From positions 3,511,001-3,575,000 of the forward strand of contig NZ_CP097800.1 in the NCBI RefSeq assembly GCF_000612545.2: 64,000 nt of DNA. The letters are read 5' to 3'. A program made the position numbers and the translations under genes. Source of the DNA: Streptomyces sp. PCS3-D2. Its GTDB lineage: Bacteria > Actinomycetota > Actinomycetes > Streptomycetales > Streptomycetaceae. The number at the start of each line of letters is the position of its first letter. The first letter of the stretch is position 1. The notes under the pieces were generated by a model. The model was not told the origin of the DNA. It saw only the letters and a program-made list of their open reading frames with translations, and did no database searches. This document shows, piece after piece, positions 15,630 to 24,519 of this stretch.

Positions 15630-17296
15630 TTGCGAAGATCGGAACCGGCGCCGACACCCGCGGCGTCCTGAAGTACCTGTACGACACCGTGCGCGCCAAG
15701 GATCACGTTGACCCCCACCTCGTGGCGTCCTTCGACGGCTTCGCCCCCGACCCCGGCCGCAACGAGACCGCCACACTCACCCAGCTCGCCACCGTCCTCG
15801 ACCTGCGCGTCAAGCAGGCTGGTGAAGACGCCCCCGACCAGCACGTGTGGCACTGCTCAGTCAGGGCGGCGCCCGAGGACCGGATCCTGACGGACGACAA
15901 GTGGGCGGTGATCGCCCGCCGGGTCCTGAACGCCACTGGCATCGCCCCCGCCGGCGACCCCGACGCCTGCCGGTGGGTCGCCGTCCGCCACGCCGACGAC
16001 CACATCCACATCGTCGCCACCAAAGTCCGCGGCGACCTCCGCCAACCCCGCAACTGGAACGACTACCCGCGCGCCGACAAGGAGCTCGCCGCCATCGAGA
16101 AGGAATACGGGCTCCGCCAAGTCGTACGCGGCGACCGCACCGCAGCCAAGCGCCCCACCCGCGCCGAGCAGGAGAAGGCCCGCCGCACCGGCCACGCCGT
16201 CACGCCCCGGGAGAGGCTGCGCACCACCGTCCGCACCTCGGTGGCGGCTGCCACCGACACCGAGGAGTTCTTCACCATCCTCCGTGGGGCGGGCGTGCTG
16301 GTGGACATCCAGCGCTTTCCCTCCGGTGACATCCGCGGCTACAAGGTCGCCCTCGACGGAGACACCAATAAGGACGGCGAGCCGGTGTGGTTCTCCGGCT
16401 CCGCCCTGGCCCCGGACCTGTCCTACCCCAAGATCAGCGAACGCCTCGCACACGCCGGGCCCGCCGCCACGGATGCTCCCTCCGGCCGTCGGCGTGCGGC
16501 CTGGCAGCAGCTCACCGACGCGGCCACCCGTATCCCCGACATTCTCGACCAAGCCGACGACGCCGCCGCGCAGGCACACATCGCCGTCCTCGCCGAGACC
16601 CTCGACGCACTCCCCCTCATCGCCCCCACCGACTACAAGCCCCAGCTGGCCCAGGCGTCCGCAGCCTTCGAGCGGGCCAGCCGCTCCCGGATCCACACCC
16701 GCCACCAGCAGGCCGAGTCCACACGCCGAGCGATCAAGGCGATCGTTCGTGAACCCGCACCGAAGGACGGGGCCCTCCTCGTGTTCCTCCTCGACGCCCT
16801 CCTCCTGGCCGTCATCGCAGCACAGCACTGGCACCGCACCCGCCACCACGACCAGCAAGCCGAAGCCGCCCGCCAGACAGCCGAGCACCTGCGCGCCGCC
16901 TACCAGGCCCAGCCCCTGACCGCTATCCACGAGCGCGGCCTCCGCCTCGCCGTCTCGGTTGCTCAGCAGCAGGCCGTCATCGTTCGCCAAGCACTACCGG
17001 ACCTGGCCGGGCAGATCGTCGCCGAGCCCGGCTGGCCGGCCCTCGCCGCCACCCTCGCTGACGCACAGACCGCAGGCCTCGACCCCACGCCCCTCCTCGC
17101 CCAAGCCGCCCGCCACCGCGAACTCGACACCGCCACCTCGATCAGCGGCGTCCTTACATGGCGGCTGCACCGCCTGATCGGCATGGCAGGTGAAGGGCCT
17201 ACTCGCCCCGACTCCGCAAGCACCGTCCGCCCGGGCTCGAGCACAGCCGTCCTTGGTGACTCCCGACGGCCGGGATCCCGACGAAGCGGCCGGTAG
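15626..17296 (+). CDS. Relaxase (MobA-like mobilization protein)
   Basis: A 556-residue protein. The N-terminal relaxase domain has candidate tyrosines near residues 17-19 (LKYLYD) and the metal-binding three-histidine motif in RHADDHIHIVATK (His122, His126, His128). Family knowledge: it nicks oriT and attaches to the 5' end for transfer. Residues 195-290 follow the conserved accessory part (VTPRERLRTTVRTSV, GVLVDIQRFPSGDIRGYKVA). Around 380-400 there is a hydrophobic stretch (LLVFLLDALLLAVIAAQHW) that could touch the membrane. The tail is Arg/Ser-rich. It overlaps mobC by four bases and is followed after 31 bases by the palindrome array. Confidence 0.85.
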   Translation: MIAKIGTGADTRGVLKYLYDTVRAKDHVDPHLVASFDGFAPDPGRNETATLTQLATVLDLRVKQAGEDAPDQHVWHCSVRAAPEDRILTDDKWAVIARRVLNATGIAPAGDPDACRWVAVRHADDHIHIVATKVRGDLRQPRNWNDYPRADKELAAIEKEYGLRQVVRGDRTAAKRPTRAEQEKARRTGHAVTPRERLRTTVRTSVAAATDTEEFFTILRGAGVLVDIQRFPSGDIRGYKVALDGDTNKDGEPVWFSGSALAPDLSYPKISERLAHAGPAATDAPSGRRRAAWQQLTDAATRIPDILDQADDAAAQAHIAVLAETLDALPLIAPTDYKPQLAQASAAFERASRSRIHTRHQQAESTRRAIKAIVREPAPKDGALLVFLLDALLLAVIAAQHWHRTRHHDQQAEAARQTAEHLRAAYQAQPLTAIHERGLRLAVSVAQQQAVIVRQALPDLAGQIVAEPGWPALAATLADAQTAGLDPTPLLAQAARHRELDTATSISGVLTWRLHRLIGMAGEGPTRPDSASTVRPGSSTAVLGDSRRPGSRRSGR

Positions 17297-17327
17297 CCGG
17301 AAACCCACCAGCATTGCCGACCGGCAC

Positions 17328-17543
17328 GTTCCTCAAGGGAACACCGTCGGTGTTCCCTTGAGGAACGCCCGACTCGTTCCCTGAGGGAACGGGGCTCATC
17401 CAGTTCAGTTTCTGAACGGCGGTCGTGTTCAGTCGCTGAACGGTCTCTCTGTTCAGTAACTGAACTGAGCGACCAGGACTGTTCACTCGGTGAACAGCTG
17501 GCCCGTTCACCGAGTGAACGGCCACCCAGTTCACTGAGTGAAC
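17328..17543. repeat. Array of nine 15-bp palindromes GTTC-N7-GAAC in three sets of three
   Basis: Nine units start at 17328, 17352, 17376, 17403, 17427, 17451, 17481, 17505 and 17529. Pitch is 24 within a set and 27 or 30 between sets. Set 1 is GTTCCC-N3-GGGAAC-like, set 2 GTTCAG-N3-CTGAAC, set 3 GTTCAC-N3-GTGAAC: base changes in one arm are matched in the other. Units 1 and 2 are exact reverse complements and form an 18-bp stem (17328-17366); units 7 and 8 are also reverse complements. It lies between the convergent relaxase and dehydrogenase genes. On the minus strand it reads in frame behind the dehydrogenase stop as an 8-residue periodic peptide. Confidence 0.9.
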
Positions 17544-17567
17544 AAGTTGGTTGATCGCCTGCTGCGG

Positions 17568-18407
17568 TCAGCTGCCGGGCTTGCGCAGGTGGGCGAGGAC
17601 GTCTGCGACCGACAGGTCGTACCGGTCCTTGTCCCGCTCCCAGCGCGACATGACAGTCACCGCGGCCTCGGCCATGTCCGGCGGCAGGTCGGCCGCGCGG
17701 AGCGTGTCGGCGATGTCCTCCATCTCCGGAGCCCAGCGCCAGGCGCGTGCGGCCACGCTGGGCAGGTATCCGGGATCGGAGAGGATGTTGGACGCCATCG
17801 TCTGCGCCTCGGCCGTGAGCTCGTCTCCGACGCCGTGGGCGTCGGCCAGCGCGTGGGCCACGCCCGCGAGGGTCCGGGCGGCCTTCTGGTAGCTGGCGAA
17901 CGCCATCTTCAACGCGGAGGCGGAGCCGATGCCGCCGCTCGCGCGGCGAACGTGCAACGCGGTGTCCTTGAACAGGGGTTCCACCATGTCCGCGGCCTGG
18001 GCTTCGCCGGCGAGGTAGAGACGGGCAGCCCGCCGGCCGCCGGGCGGCGGGCCGAAGATCGCTCCGTCGAGGACCGTGGCGCCCGGCCTGATCTCTTCCG
18101 CGATGCGCCGCACGCGCTGGGGGTTGATCGCGTTGGCGTCGACGTACACCCCTGTGAAGGCGTGGCCGGCGACCGTGGTCGCCACGTCTTCGGCGGCCTG
18201 GGGCGGACAGATCGACAGGACGACCTCGCTACGGGCCAGTGCCTCGTCGAGCGAGTCACACGCGGTGGCTCCGGCGTCCTCCGCGCGTCGGCGGGTGGCC
18301 TCGCTCCGGCCCTCCGGTACCCACAGCACCTCGTGTCCCGCAGCCGCGGCCTGGGCGGCGACGGCGGATCCCATGGCGCCGGGGTGCAAGACGGTCACGG
18401 TGGTCAC
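17568..18407 (-). CDS. NAD(P)-dependent 6-phosphogluconate/hydroxyisobutyrate dehydrogenase-like protein
   Basis: A 279-residue protein beginning with a Rossmann dinucleotide fold (TVTVLHPGAMGSAVAAQA) and the SICPPQAAEDVA strand typical of the beta-hydroxyacid dehydrogenase group. The C-terminal half is the helical domain (IGSASALKMAFASYQKAAR), here of the DUF1932-like type. In this family the Lys in the ALKMAFASYQK helix is catalytic. The start is the GTG at 18407, preceded by AGGAGG, and overlaps the stop of the upstream regulator gene (GTGA). The substrate is unknown. It is the second gene of a leftward pair that is divergent from the glycosyl cluster, so it may belong to the same pathway. 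Confidence 0.8.
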   Translation of the reverse strand: MTTVTVLHPGAMGSAVAAQAAAAGHEVLWVPEGRSEATRRRAEDAGATACDSLDEALARSEVVLSICPPQAAEDVATTVAGHAFTGVYVDANAINPQRVRRIAEEIRPGATVLDGAIFGPPPGGRRAARLYLAGEAQAADMVEPLFKDTALHVRRASGGIGSASALKMAFASYQKAARTLAGVAHALADAHGVGDELTAEAQTMASNILSDPGYLPSVAARAWRWAPEMEDIADTLRAADLPPDMAEAAVTVMSRWERDKDRYDLSVADVLAHLRKPGS

Positions 18408-19771
18408 GGGTGGCCTCCTGGCGGGAGTTCGGCGATGGTGCGTTCCTGATGGGCAATGATCGACTCTCGCAGGCCGATCGCGACAGGTGCCCCCGCGCCG
18501 GGGTGGAGCGCCAGCTGGCGGGTGAAGTGGCCGATGCGGCGGTCCACGCTCTCGGTGCGACGTCGGGCGCTGGTGACGAGGACCGTGTGGATCTGGGCCG
18601 CGGCACCGTCCAGGTCGCCCCGGCCGAGGCGGGCCATGGCCAGGTCCATGCGGGCCAGGGACATCTCGCCGAGCCGCTGCCGCTCCGGTGGGGCGGCCTG
18701 GAACATCTCCACCGCCTCGTCGGCGCGGGCCTCGGCGTCGGCCAGGTGCTGGGCCCCGGCCAGCCAGAGGTGGGTGCTGCTGGCGTAGAAGAGCTGCTTC
18801 TCGACGGGGAAGGCCATCATGCCGCCCGGTAGCTCGTCCCCTTCGGCGAGGCGCTCGCGCAGGTGGTCGGCGGCACCAAGGGCGGCGAGGGCATCGCCGG
18901 GCCGGTTCAGCTGACCGTAGGCGCGTGCCTTGATGCTCTCCAGCCTGATCTGCGCGGTACCCGACTCTGGCGTGAAGGCCGAGCCTGACTCGGCGAGGCG
19001 TACGGCGTCGGCCGGGCGCCCGTCCCAGTACGAGATCAGCGCTTGGAGTCCGCGTACCCAGGAGCGGAGGCCGTTGTGGCCGGCCAGCTCGCCGAAGAGG
19101 AAGGCGGTCCGGGCCTGGGTCTCGGCGGCGTCGTAGCGGCCGAGGTCGAAGCTGGCGTTCGCCAGAACGCCGCACAGCACGCCGGCGCCGACGTAAAGGT
19201 CGCGGGTGTACTGCGGCGGCTGGCGCCCTTCGAGGAGTTCGAAGGCGCGGTCGCGCAGGGCGCGCACCTCGCGGAACAACGGCCCTACAGGGCGGTTTGG
19301 GTACGAATCGACTATCCGGCGGATGTCAGCTTCCAGCTGCTCCAGCGTGTGCGGTCCCACGTTGCTGCTCTCTGCCCTGGCGGCGAACCGCGCCGACTCG
19401 TTGGCCGCCGCCGTCACCACGTCCTCAAGGCCGTACTCGAACGGCTCCACTGCAAGGTGTTGCTCTGCCGCGGGATGGCGCGGCGCGGACTCGTGCCCGG
19501 ACGGCACGGGCCCGAGGAGCCGTGCCGCCGGGATCCCGGGGAACATGAACTCCAGAATCCGGCGGGCGACGGTCTGCGGGGTGCGGACCTCGCCGTGCGC
19601 GTACCGGAAGAACTGACGCTTCTCGATCGTTGCGGTCGAGATCGAGGGCGGGCCCTCCAGCTCGGCTAACTGCTTGGCCGCCTGCTCGTACCGTCTCTTG
19701 AAGACCTGGTAGTCCTGCCAGCCCCGCTGGTTGATCAGGGTCTGGAAGAGGGTCGGTCCTGTCCGTTCCAC
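18404..19771 (-). CDS. TPR-containing regulator of Streptomyces type
   Basis: A 455-residue protein starting at GTG 19771 (VERTGPTLFQTLINQRGW), with AAGGGAG upstream. The first 90 residues look like a divergent helix-turn-helix (YEQAAKQLAELE...ISTATIEKRQFFRYAHG), and the rest is helical with TPR-like repeats (YVGAGVLCGVLANASFDLGRYD and similar). This layout is common in Streptomyces regulators located beside specialized-metabolite genes. It is divergently transcribed from the DUF6415/glycosyltransferase operon, with about 260 bases between them. The ligand and targets are unknown; the neighbouring operon is the natural candidate. Confidence 0.75.
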   Translation of the reverse strand: MERTGPTLFQTLINQRGWQDYQVFKRRYEQAAKQLAELEGPPSISTATIEKRQFFRYAHGEVRTPQTVARRILEFMFPGIPAARLLGPVPSGHESAPRHPAAEQHLAVEPFEYGLEDVVTAAANESARFAARAESSNVGPHTLEQLEADIRRIVDSYPNRPVGPLFREVRALRDRAFELLEGRQPPQYTRDLYVGAGVLCGVLANASFDLGRYDAAETQARTAFLFGELAGHNGLRSWVRGLQALISYWDGRPADAVRLAESGSAFTPESGTAQIRLESIKARAYGQLNRPGDALAALGAADHLRERLAEGDELPGGMMAFPVEKQLFYASSTHLWLAGAQHLADAEARADEAVEMFQAAPPERQRLGEMSLARMDLAMARLGRGDLDGAAAQIHTVLVTSARRRTESVDRRIGHFTRQLALHPGAGAPVAIGLRESIIAHQERTIAELPPGGHP

Positions 19772-20035
19772 AGCGGCTCCCTTGCGCCGGCCTCTGCCTC
19801 CGGCGACCACGCTATGCACCAACCGCGACTGTGCGCAGAGGTGTTGTCGAGAAATCTCGCGCAGGCCGCGAATAGACATCCGTTGGGCACGAAAGGGCCA
19901 CGTTAGACAGCGCTTGGGGCCTCGTTCAGGCCGGTTGGGCGGAGAACACTGCGACTTCGCCCCGGCAGGGCGGTGACCGCACGAGGTCGCAGATTCGCCC
20001 CCTGCTCCACAGCCTGGCGCTCAGGAGGCTCGCTC

Positions 20036-20419
20036 GTGACAGCGCAACACCAGCTCGGCTTTCCCGACATCGGTTCAGCCGCGATCAGCAGCGAGGCGGC
20101 ATCGCCCACGTCCGCGACCGCCTCCGTCGCCGGGGACGTCGAGGCCGCCCTCAGTCTCGCCGACCACCACCCGGCCGGGCAGGTCGCCGTACAGCTGCGG
20201 GAGCGGCTGCGCGGGCACATCCGGACCTTGGCGGTACCCGCCGAGCAGTACGCGGATCTGCTGCCGGAAAGCCGAGAAAAGGACATCGCGGCCAGCACCG
20301 TGCGGTTCGCCCTCAAGGTCGCCGGCGGCTGCGGGAGCGATCCCGCCATAGCGCTGCGCCTGCTGGCCAAGTCGGTGGCACACCTCGCGCGCAACACCGA
20401 CCTCCTGCGGTCCGCCTGA
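20036..20419 (+). CDS. DUF6415-like natural-product-associated protein
   Basis: A 127-residue protein starting at GTG 20036 with AGGAGG nine bases upstream. After a low-complexity start, residues 40-127 form the conserved helical stretch VQLRERLRGHIRTLAVPAEQ...IALRLLAKSVAHLARNTD. I recognise this as the DUF6415 type found at the head of Streptomyces gene clusters; no biochemical role is known to me. It is the first gene of the rightward operon and lies opposite the TPR regulator. The next gene starts after 102 bases, where a GGTACC-rich inverted repeat is seen. Confidence 0.65.
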   Translation: MTAQHQLGFPDIGSAAISSEAASPTSATASVAGDVEAALSLADHHPAGQVAVQLRERLRGHIRTLAVPAEQYADLLPESREKDIAASTVRFALKVAGGCGSDPAIALRLLAKSVAHLARNTDLLRSA

Positions 20420-20521
20420 GCCGCTTCCGGTACCGGCCTGCCTGGGGGCACCGGTACCGGGAGCACTTCGTCCGCCCGGCCCGGCGCCGGGCCCCGTCGA
20501 CCCTCCCCTGGAGGCACCCTC

Positions 20522-21382
20522 GTGTACGCGATCGGCATGTGCGTCGACGCCCGCTACCTGTTGCCCGCCCTGGTCACCCTTGGGTCCGTCGCCGACCACC
20601 TGCCGGCGGCCGACCGCCGCGAGAGCGCGGTACGGGTACTGACCAACGGCCTGTCCCCCGGGCAGGCCGCCGTGATGGAGTCCTTCTCCCGCCGCTGCGG
20701 GTTCGGCTCCTTCAACCTGGCCTGGCAGGCCCCGCCGCGCGAGAGCGTCATGGCGGACAGCGCCTACATCTCCGTCGCCACCTACCTGAGGTTCGGGTTC
20801 ACCACCGGCTTCCTCGACCGGCCGTTCCTGATCTACGTGGACGCCGACGTGCACGTACGCGGCGACATCTCCGCGCCGCTGTCCGGTCTTCCCGAGGATC
20901 GGGTCGGGGCGGTGCAGGACGAGTTCAACCCGGCCGTCGGCCAGTGCCCAGCCCTGCCCGGCCTCGCCGAACGGTGGCCACACCTGGTGGGGCGGCCCTA
21001 CTTCAACGCCGGGATGCTGTGGGCGCCCACCGGGATACTCGCCCCCATGCGGGTCGGGGTCCAGCGGGCCCTGATCGGCGGCCGGAAGTACATCAAGCAC
21101 AACGACCAGTGCGCCCTGAACCTGTGGCTGCTGTCCTCCGGCGCCGCCCACCCGGTGGAGCCGGTGTTCAACCAGTTCGAGGTGGACCGGTTCCTCGATC
21201 GCGGGGACTGGGTCCGGCGGGTCCTTCGCCGCCCAGTCAGCCGCCGCGACGGGCGCGTGGTGCACTTCGTCGGCTCGCAGAAGCCGTGGATGCGCTCGTG
21301 CCCCTGTACAGAGGACGTCAGGGTCTACCGGCGGCAGATGCGCCGCACGCTCGCGCACCTGGGCCGGGTGGGTGCCAGGTGA
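20522..21382 (+). CDS. Glycosyltransferase, GT8-like
   Basis: A 286-residue protein with the GT8 (retaining, GT-A fold) pattern: N-terminal MYAIGMCVDARYLLPALVTL, the metal-binding D-x-D in VDADVHV (residues 106-112), and YFNAGMLW with IKHNDQCALN downstream. Such enzymes move a sugar from a nucleotide donor onto an acceptor in the cytoplasm. The GTG at 20522 has GGAGG at good spacing. The stop overlaps the start of the next gene (GTGA at 21379), the first of a chain of such junctions that runs through most of the operon. Donor and acceptor cannot be read from the sequence. Confidence 0.85.
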   Translation: MYAIGMCVDARYLLPALVTLGSVADHLPAADRRESAVRVLTNGLSPGQAAVMESFSRRCGFGSFNLAWQAPPRESVMADSAYISVATYLRFGFTTGFLDRPFLIYVDADVHVRGDISAPLSGLPEDRVGAVQDEFNPAVGQCPALPGLAERWPHLVGRPYFNAGMLWAPTGILAPMRVGVQRALIGGRKYIKHNDQCALNLWLLSSGAAHPVEPVFNQFEVDRFLDRGDWVRRVLRRPVSRRDGRVVHFVGSQKPWMRSCPCTEDVRVYRRQMRRTLAHLGRVGAR

Positions 21383-22287
21383 CCGGCGGCACGGTTCTGG
21401 CGGTGGAGCGGGCCTGTACGGAGCTGGCCGGGTCAGCTCCGGCCGAGACGGTCCGGGTCCGCACCGGGCCGAAGACGGCCGTCTACCGGGTCCGGCTGGC
21501 CGACGGCCGTCGCGTGGTGGTGAAGCTGTTCGCGGCTGACGTCTCCCACAGCGCGGCCGACGAGGCCCGGCTCCTGGTCGCCGTGACGGAGGCCGGACGG
21601 GTGCGGGTACCGGCCGTGATCAGGCACGGGCCCGTCCCCGGGCTGACCGTCTCCGCTCTGATCACCGCCGACGTCGGGACCAGAACCCTCAGCGACGCCG
21701 TGCGGGCCGGGCAGATGCCGCGTCCGGCGGCCCTGCTGCGGCTCGCGCTGCTGATGGCGGCGTTCCACGCCATCGAGCCCCCGGCCGGGGTTCGCCTGGC
21801 ACCAGGCATCGGCCAGCAGGTCAGTGCCATGGCCGCCCACTGCCCCCGACAGGTCTTCGTCCGGCTCGCGCCCGCGCTGGAGGTCATCGCGGGTGGGGCC
21901 CGCCGGGAACGTCTGGTGTGGTGCCACGGAGACCTCCACCTGGAGAACGTGATCCGCGGAGGTGACCGGCACCTCATCGCCGGCGCAGGCGGCGAGCCTC
22001 ATCTGCCCGAGTACGTCGTGGACTTCGAGGCCGCGACCGTGGAGGTCCCCGAGTACGACCTCGCCCAGACCCTTGTGACATGCGACGCCCTGGAACCGTC
22101 CGACCGGATGTTCATGGCCGCCGCCTACGGGCGACCCCTCGACACCCGCCTCCTGGACGCCTACGTGGCCTTCCAGGCCGTACGCGGCTGGACCTACGCC
22201 GCCCAACGGGAAGGCCGCGACCGCGAAGCCTGGGCGGCCCGCCTGCACCTTGCCCTGTCCCCGCAACCAGGAAGGACCGTGCTGTGA
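21379..22287 (+). CDS. Aminoglycoside-phosphotransferase-like kinase
   Basis: A 302-residue APH-fold protein: VVVKLF in the N-lobe (Lys49), the catalytic loop WCHGDLHLENV (Asp185), and the metal-binding VDFEAATVE, here D-F-E. Members phosphorylate small molecules such as aminoglycosides, choline or sugars. In this position it could phosphorylate a pathway intermediate or give self-protection. It starts at GTG 21379 overlapping the GT8 stop and ends overlapping the GT2 start at 22284. A second, different APH-like kinase closes the cluster on the opposite strand (25592-26614). Confidence 0.8.
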   Translation: MTGGTVLAVERACTELAGSAPAETVRVRTGPKTAVYRVRLADGRRVVVKLFAADVSHSAADEARLLVAVTEAGRVRVPAVIRHGPVPGLTVSALITADVGTRTLSDAVRAGQMPRPAALLRLALLMAAFHAIEPPAGVRLAPGIGQQVSAMAAHCPRQVFVRLAPALEVIAGGARRERLVWCHGDLHLENVIRGGDRHLIAGAGGEPHLPEYVVDFEAATVEVPEYDLAQTLVTCDALEPSDRMFMAAAYGRPLDTRLLDAYVAFQAVRGWTYAAQREGRDREAWAARLHLALSPQPGRTVL

Positions 22288-23015
22288 CCGATCCCGATCT
22301 GTCGGTGATCATCCCCGCATACAACGAGGCCAAGTACCTGCCCCGCTACCTGCCCACCGTCTTCGCTTCCCTCCGGGCCTGGGTATCCGTCTCAGGCCTC
22401 GTCGGAGAGGTGATCGTGGTGGACAACGCCTCCACCGACGACACCGCGACCGTCGCGAAGGAGCTGGGGGCCAAGGTGGTGACGGAGCTGGTCCGCAGCA
22501 TCGGCCTGGCCCGCAACACCGGAGCCCGCGCGGCCGGGGGGCGAATGCTGTTCTTCGTCGACGCCGACGTGGCCCTGCCTCTGGAGGGCATCACGGCCGC
22601 CGTCGCCGCAATGGACGCCGGGGCCGTCGGCGGGGCTATCCCGCCGCTCTACACCCCCGCCCGGTTCGGGGCCCGCCTGCTGTGCGCCTACTGGGACCAC
22701 CACCGCTCCCGCCACGGCGGCGCCCAGGGCGTCAACCAGTTCTGCACCCGGGACGCCTTCAAGGCCGTGCACGGGTACCGGCCGGACTACTTCATGAGCG
22801 AGGACATGGAGTTCTTCGCCCGCCTGACCGCATACGGACGCAGCACGGGCGGGCCGGTCGCAGTCCTCGAAGACCTCCGCGTGCGGCCCTCCACCCGCCG
22901 CTACGACGCCTGGTCCACGGCCCGGATGCTCTGGTGGCAGAACCCCGTGGTCGTCCGCATCGGTCTGACCTCGCCCCGCTTCTGGCGCAACTGGTATGCC
23001 ACCACCGTCCGATGA
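22284..23015 (+). CDS. Glycosyltransferase family 2
   Basis: A 243-residue GT-A protein: LSVIIPAYNEAKYLP at the N-terminus, VVDNASTDDTA around residue 47, D-A-D at 93-95 for metal and nucleotide binding, and MSEDMEFFARL near residue 175 as the acceptor-activating region. No membrane segment is visible, so it acts in the cytoplasm or at the inner face. The GTG start overlaps the kinase stop (GTGA). The next gene follows within about 15 bases or overlaps, depending on its start. Confidence 0.87.
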   Translation: MTDPDLSVIIPAYNEAKYLPRYLPTVFASLRAWVSVSGLVGEVIVVDNASTDDTATVAKELGAKVVTELVRSIGLARNTGARAAGGRMLFFVDADVALPLEGITAAVAAMDAGAVGGAIPPLYTPARFGARLLCAYWDHHRSRHGGAQGVNQFCTRDAFKAVHGYRPDYFMSEDMEFFARLTAYGRSTGGPVAVLEDLRVRPSTRRYDAWSTARMLWWQNPVVVRIGLTSPRFWRNWYATTVR

Positions 23016-23029
23016 TCGGAGAACCCCAG

Positions 23030-23905
23030 GTGACTCGCCTTCCCCTGCCGGACGCCGACGGCATCTACACCTTCCCTACCGACCTCCTGACCGCGCACCG
23101 GGCCTGGATGGACTCCCTGACCGGGGCGAAGGAGATCACGACGCTGACCGCGCCGCTGACCCTGTCGCCGTACTGGATCGAACCGCGCAGGCCCTCCGGG
23201 CGGCCGGTCGTGGTCATCGAGCCCCACCACGACGACTTCGTCCTGTCTGCCTCCGGGACCTTCCTGGCCCGTCCCCGGCCGCTGACCGTGGTCACCGTCT
23301 TCACCCGCTCCCGTAGCGTCCACCCCTCCCTCGAGAACACCTACAACAGCGTGGAGACCGTCTCCGAACTCCGCGACCGCGAGGCCGCCCAGTCCCTGTT
23401 ACCCCTGGGGGCCGCCCGGGTCGGGCTCGGGCACAAGGACGCCGAGAAGCCCTACCGGGCACCCGAGCCCGCCCAGGTGGACCGGATCACCGCCGAGCTC
23501 GCGGAGGTGCTCGACGGGATGGAGGACGCCGAGTTGCTCGCCCCAGCCGCCGTCACCCGCCACCCCGACCACCTCGCCGTCCACGAGGCCGCACGCCGCC
23601 TGGGCTGCCGGTGGTTCTGGGAGGACGCCGCCTTCTGGTCCACCTACGGCCTGTCCGGGTGCGACCGGCAACTGTTCCAGCAGCGGACCGGCGACGTCTT
23701 CGAACCAGAGCTGGAGGACATCACCGCCACCGTCCTGGACAAGGTGACCCTGCTGCACATGCACGGATCCCAGATGCACCCCGCGCGGAAGATGTACCGG
23801 CCGATCCGGCACGCCTACACCGTCGCCGCCAACTTGCTGCCCGACCCGGACGGCCGTCCGCGCGGCCAGTTCGCCGAGCGCTACTACCGGCTCGGGGGGT
23901 CGTGA
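23030..23905 (+). CDS. PIG-L/LmbE-family deacetylase
   Basis: A 291-residue protein with the zinc-binding P-H-x-D-D motif (EPHHDDFVLSASGT, residues 64-77) and the second motif RHPDHLAVHEAAR. Known members remove the acetyl group from N-acetylglucosaminyl compounds (mycothiol, bacillithiol, aminoglycoside and GPI precursors). The combination with a GT4 and other glycosyltransferases suggests a GlcNAc-containing intermediate that is deacetylated. The GTG at 23030 has GGAG eight bases upstream; an ATG at 23012 overlapping the GT2 stop is an alternative without a visible ribosome site. Confidence 0.85.
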   Translation: MTRLPLPDADGIYTFPTDLLTAHRAWMDSLTGAKEITTLTAPLTLSPYWIEPRRPSGRPVVVIEPHHDDFVLSASGTFLARPRPLTVVTVFTRSRSVHPSLENTYNSVETVSELRDREAAQSLLPLGAARVGLGHKDAEKPYRAPEPAQVDRITAELAEVLDGMEDAELLAPAAVTRHPDHLAVHEAARRLGCRWFWEDAAFWSTYGLSGCDRQLFQQRTGDVFEPELEDITATVLDKVTLLHMHGSQMHPARKMYRPIRHAYTVAANLLPDPDGRPRGQFAERYYRLGGS

Positions 23906-24519
23906 TGATCCTCGGTCTGGAAGGCCCCTCGTACGGAGGCAAGACCTCCGCCCGGGGGCAGCTGCGCCGGGTGCCGGCGATGCAGGACGCGATGTTCTTC
24001 TCCTGCTACGTGAAGTCGTTCGCGCGCCGCGAGGACATCCCCACCCCCTCCACCCGGTCGGCCGCCGAGCAGGTCGAGGCGTTCATGACGTTCATGGAGA
24101 TCGAGGGCGAGCGCGTACGCGCCGCCCGCCGGCACGGTGGACTGGTGGTCCTGGACCGGACCGTCGACACCCTCCTCGCCCATGCCCACGCCATGGACGA
24201 GATCCACGGCTTCGGCGTCCTGCCGGAACTGCGCCAGCGGGTGGAGGAGATGCCGCACCTGCGGCCGGACCACACCCTGTACCTGGACGTGACGCCCGAA
24301 CTGTTGCACCTGCGGCGCAAGGCCGCCGGGCACCACGAGGTGGAGCCGGAGTACTTCCTCCACGACCCCGGCTTCCTCACACACTTCCGCGACTACTTCT
24401 GCAGCCCCGCCCGACGCCCGGCGGCCAAGGAGATAGCCATCGCCTCCGGGGACGGCGACCGGCAGGAGACGGCCGCGGTCGTGCAGGCCCTCTTCACGTA
24501 CTGGGCGGGTGGCCGGTGA
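23905..24519 (+). CDS. P-loop nucleotide-kinase-like protein
   Basis: A 204-residue protein with a P-loop at the very N-terminus (GLEGPSYGGKTS, residues 4-15), VVLDRTVDT near residue 75 and YLDVTPELLHLRRK near residue 128, the order seen in thymidylate and deoxynucleoside kinases. It probably phosphorylates a nucleotide or a small pathway molecule. The ATG at 23905 was chosen because GGGGGG lies at suitable spacing; a GTG one codon earlier is possible. The stop overlaps the GT4 start (GTGA at 24516). Confidence 0.75.
   Translation: MILGLEGPSYGGKTSARGQLRRVPAMQDAMFFSCYVKSFARREDIPTPSTRSAAEQVEAFMTFMEIEGERVRAARRHGGLVVLDRTVDTLLAHAHAMDEIHGFGVLPELRQRVEEMPHLRPDHTLYLDVTPELLHLRRKAAGHHEVEPEYFLHDPGFLTHFRDYFCSPARRPAAKEIAIASGDGDRQETAAVVQALFTYWAGGR

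Noticed and set aside
17199-17534. Minus-strand frame of 111 residues with VHxVN / VQxLN / VPxGN repeats
   Set aside because: It is the direct translation of the palindrome array, has a GTG start inside a palindrome and no ribosome site. Kept only as part of the array finding because its frame continues that of the dehydrogenase gene.
17328-17543. CRISPR array
   Set aside because: Units are short palindromes with 9-base spacers, the units change between sets, and no cas genes are present.
17328-17543. SOS boxes or parS sites
   Set aside because: The Streptomyces LexA site is GAAC-N4-GTTC, the opposite polarity, and parS is a 14-mer with a different core.
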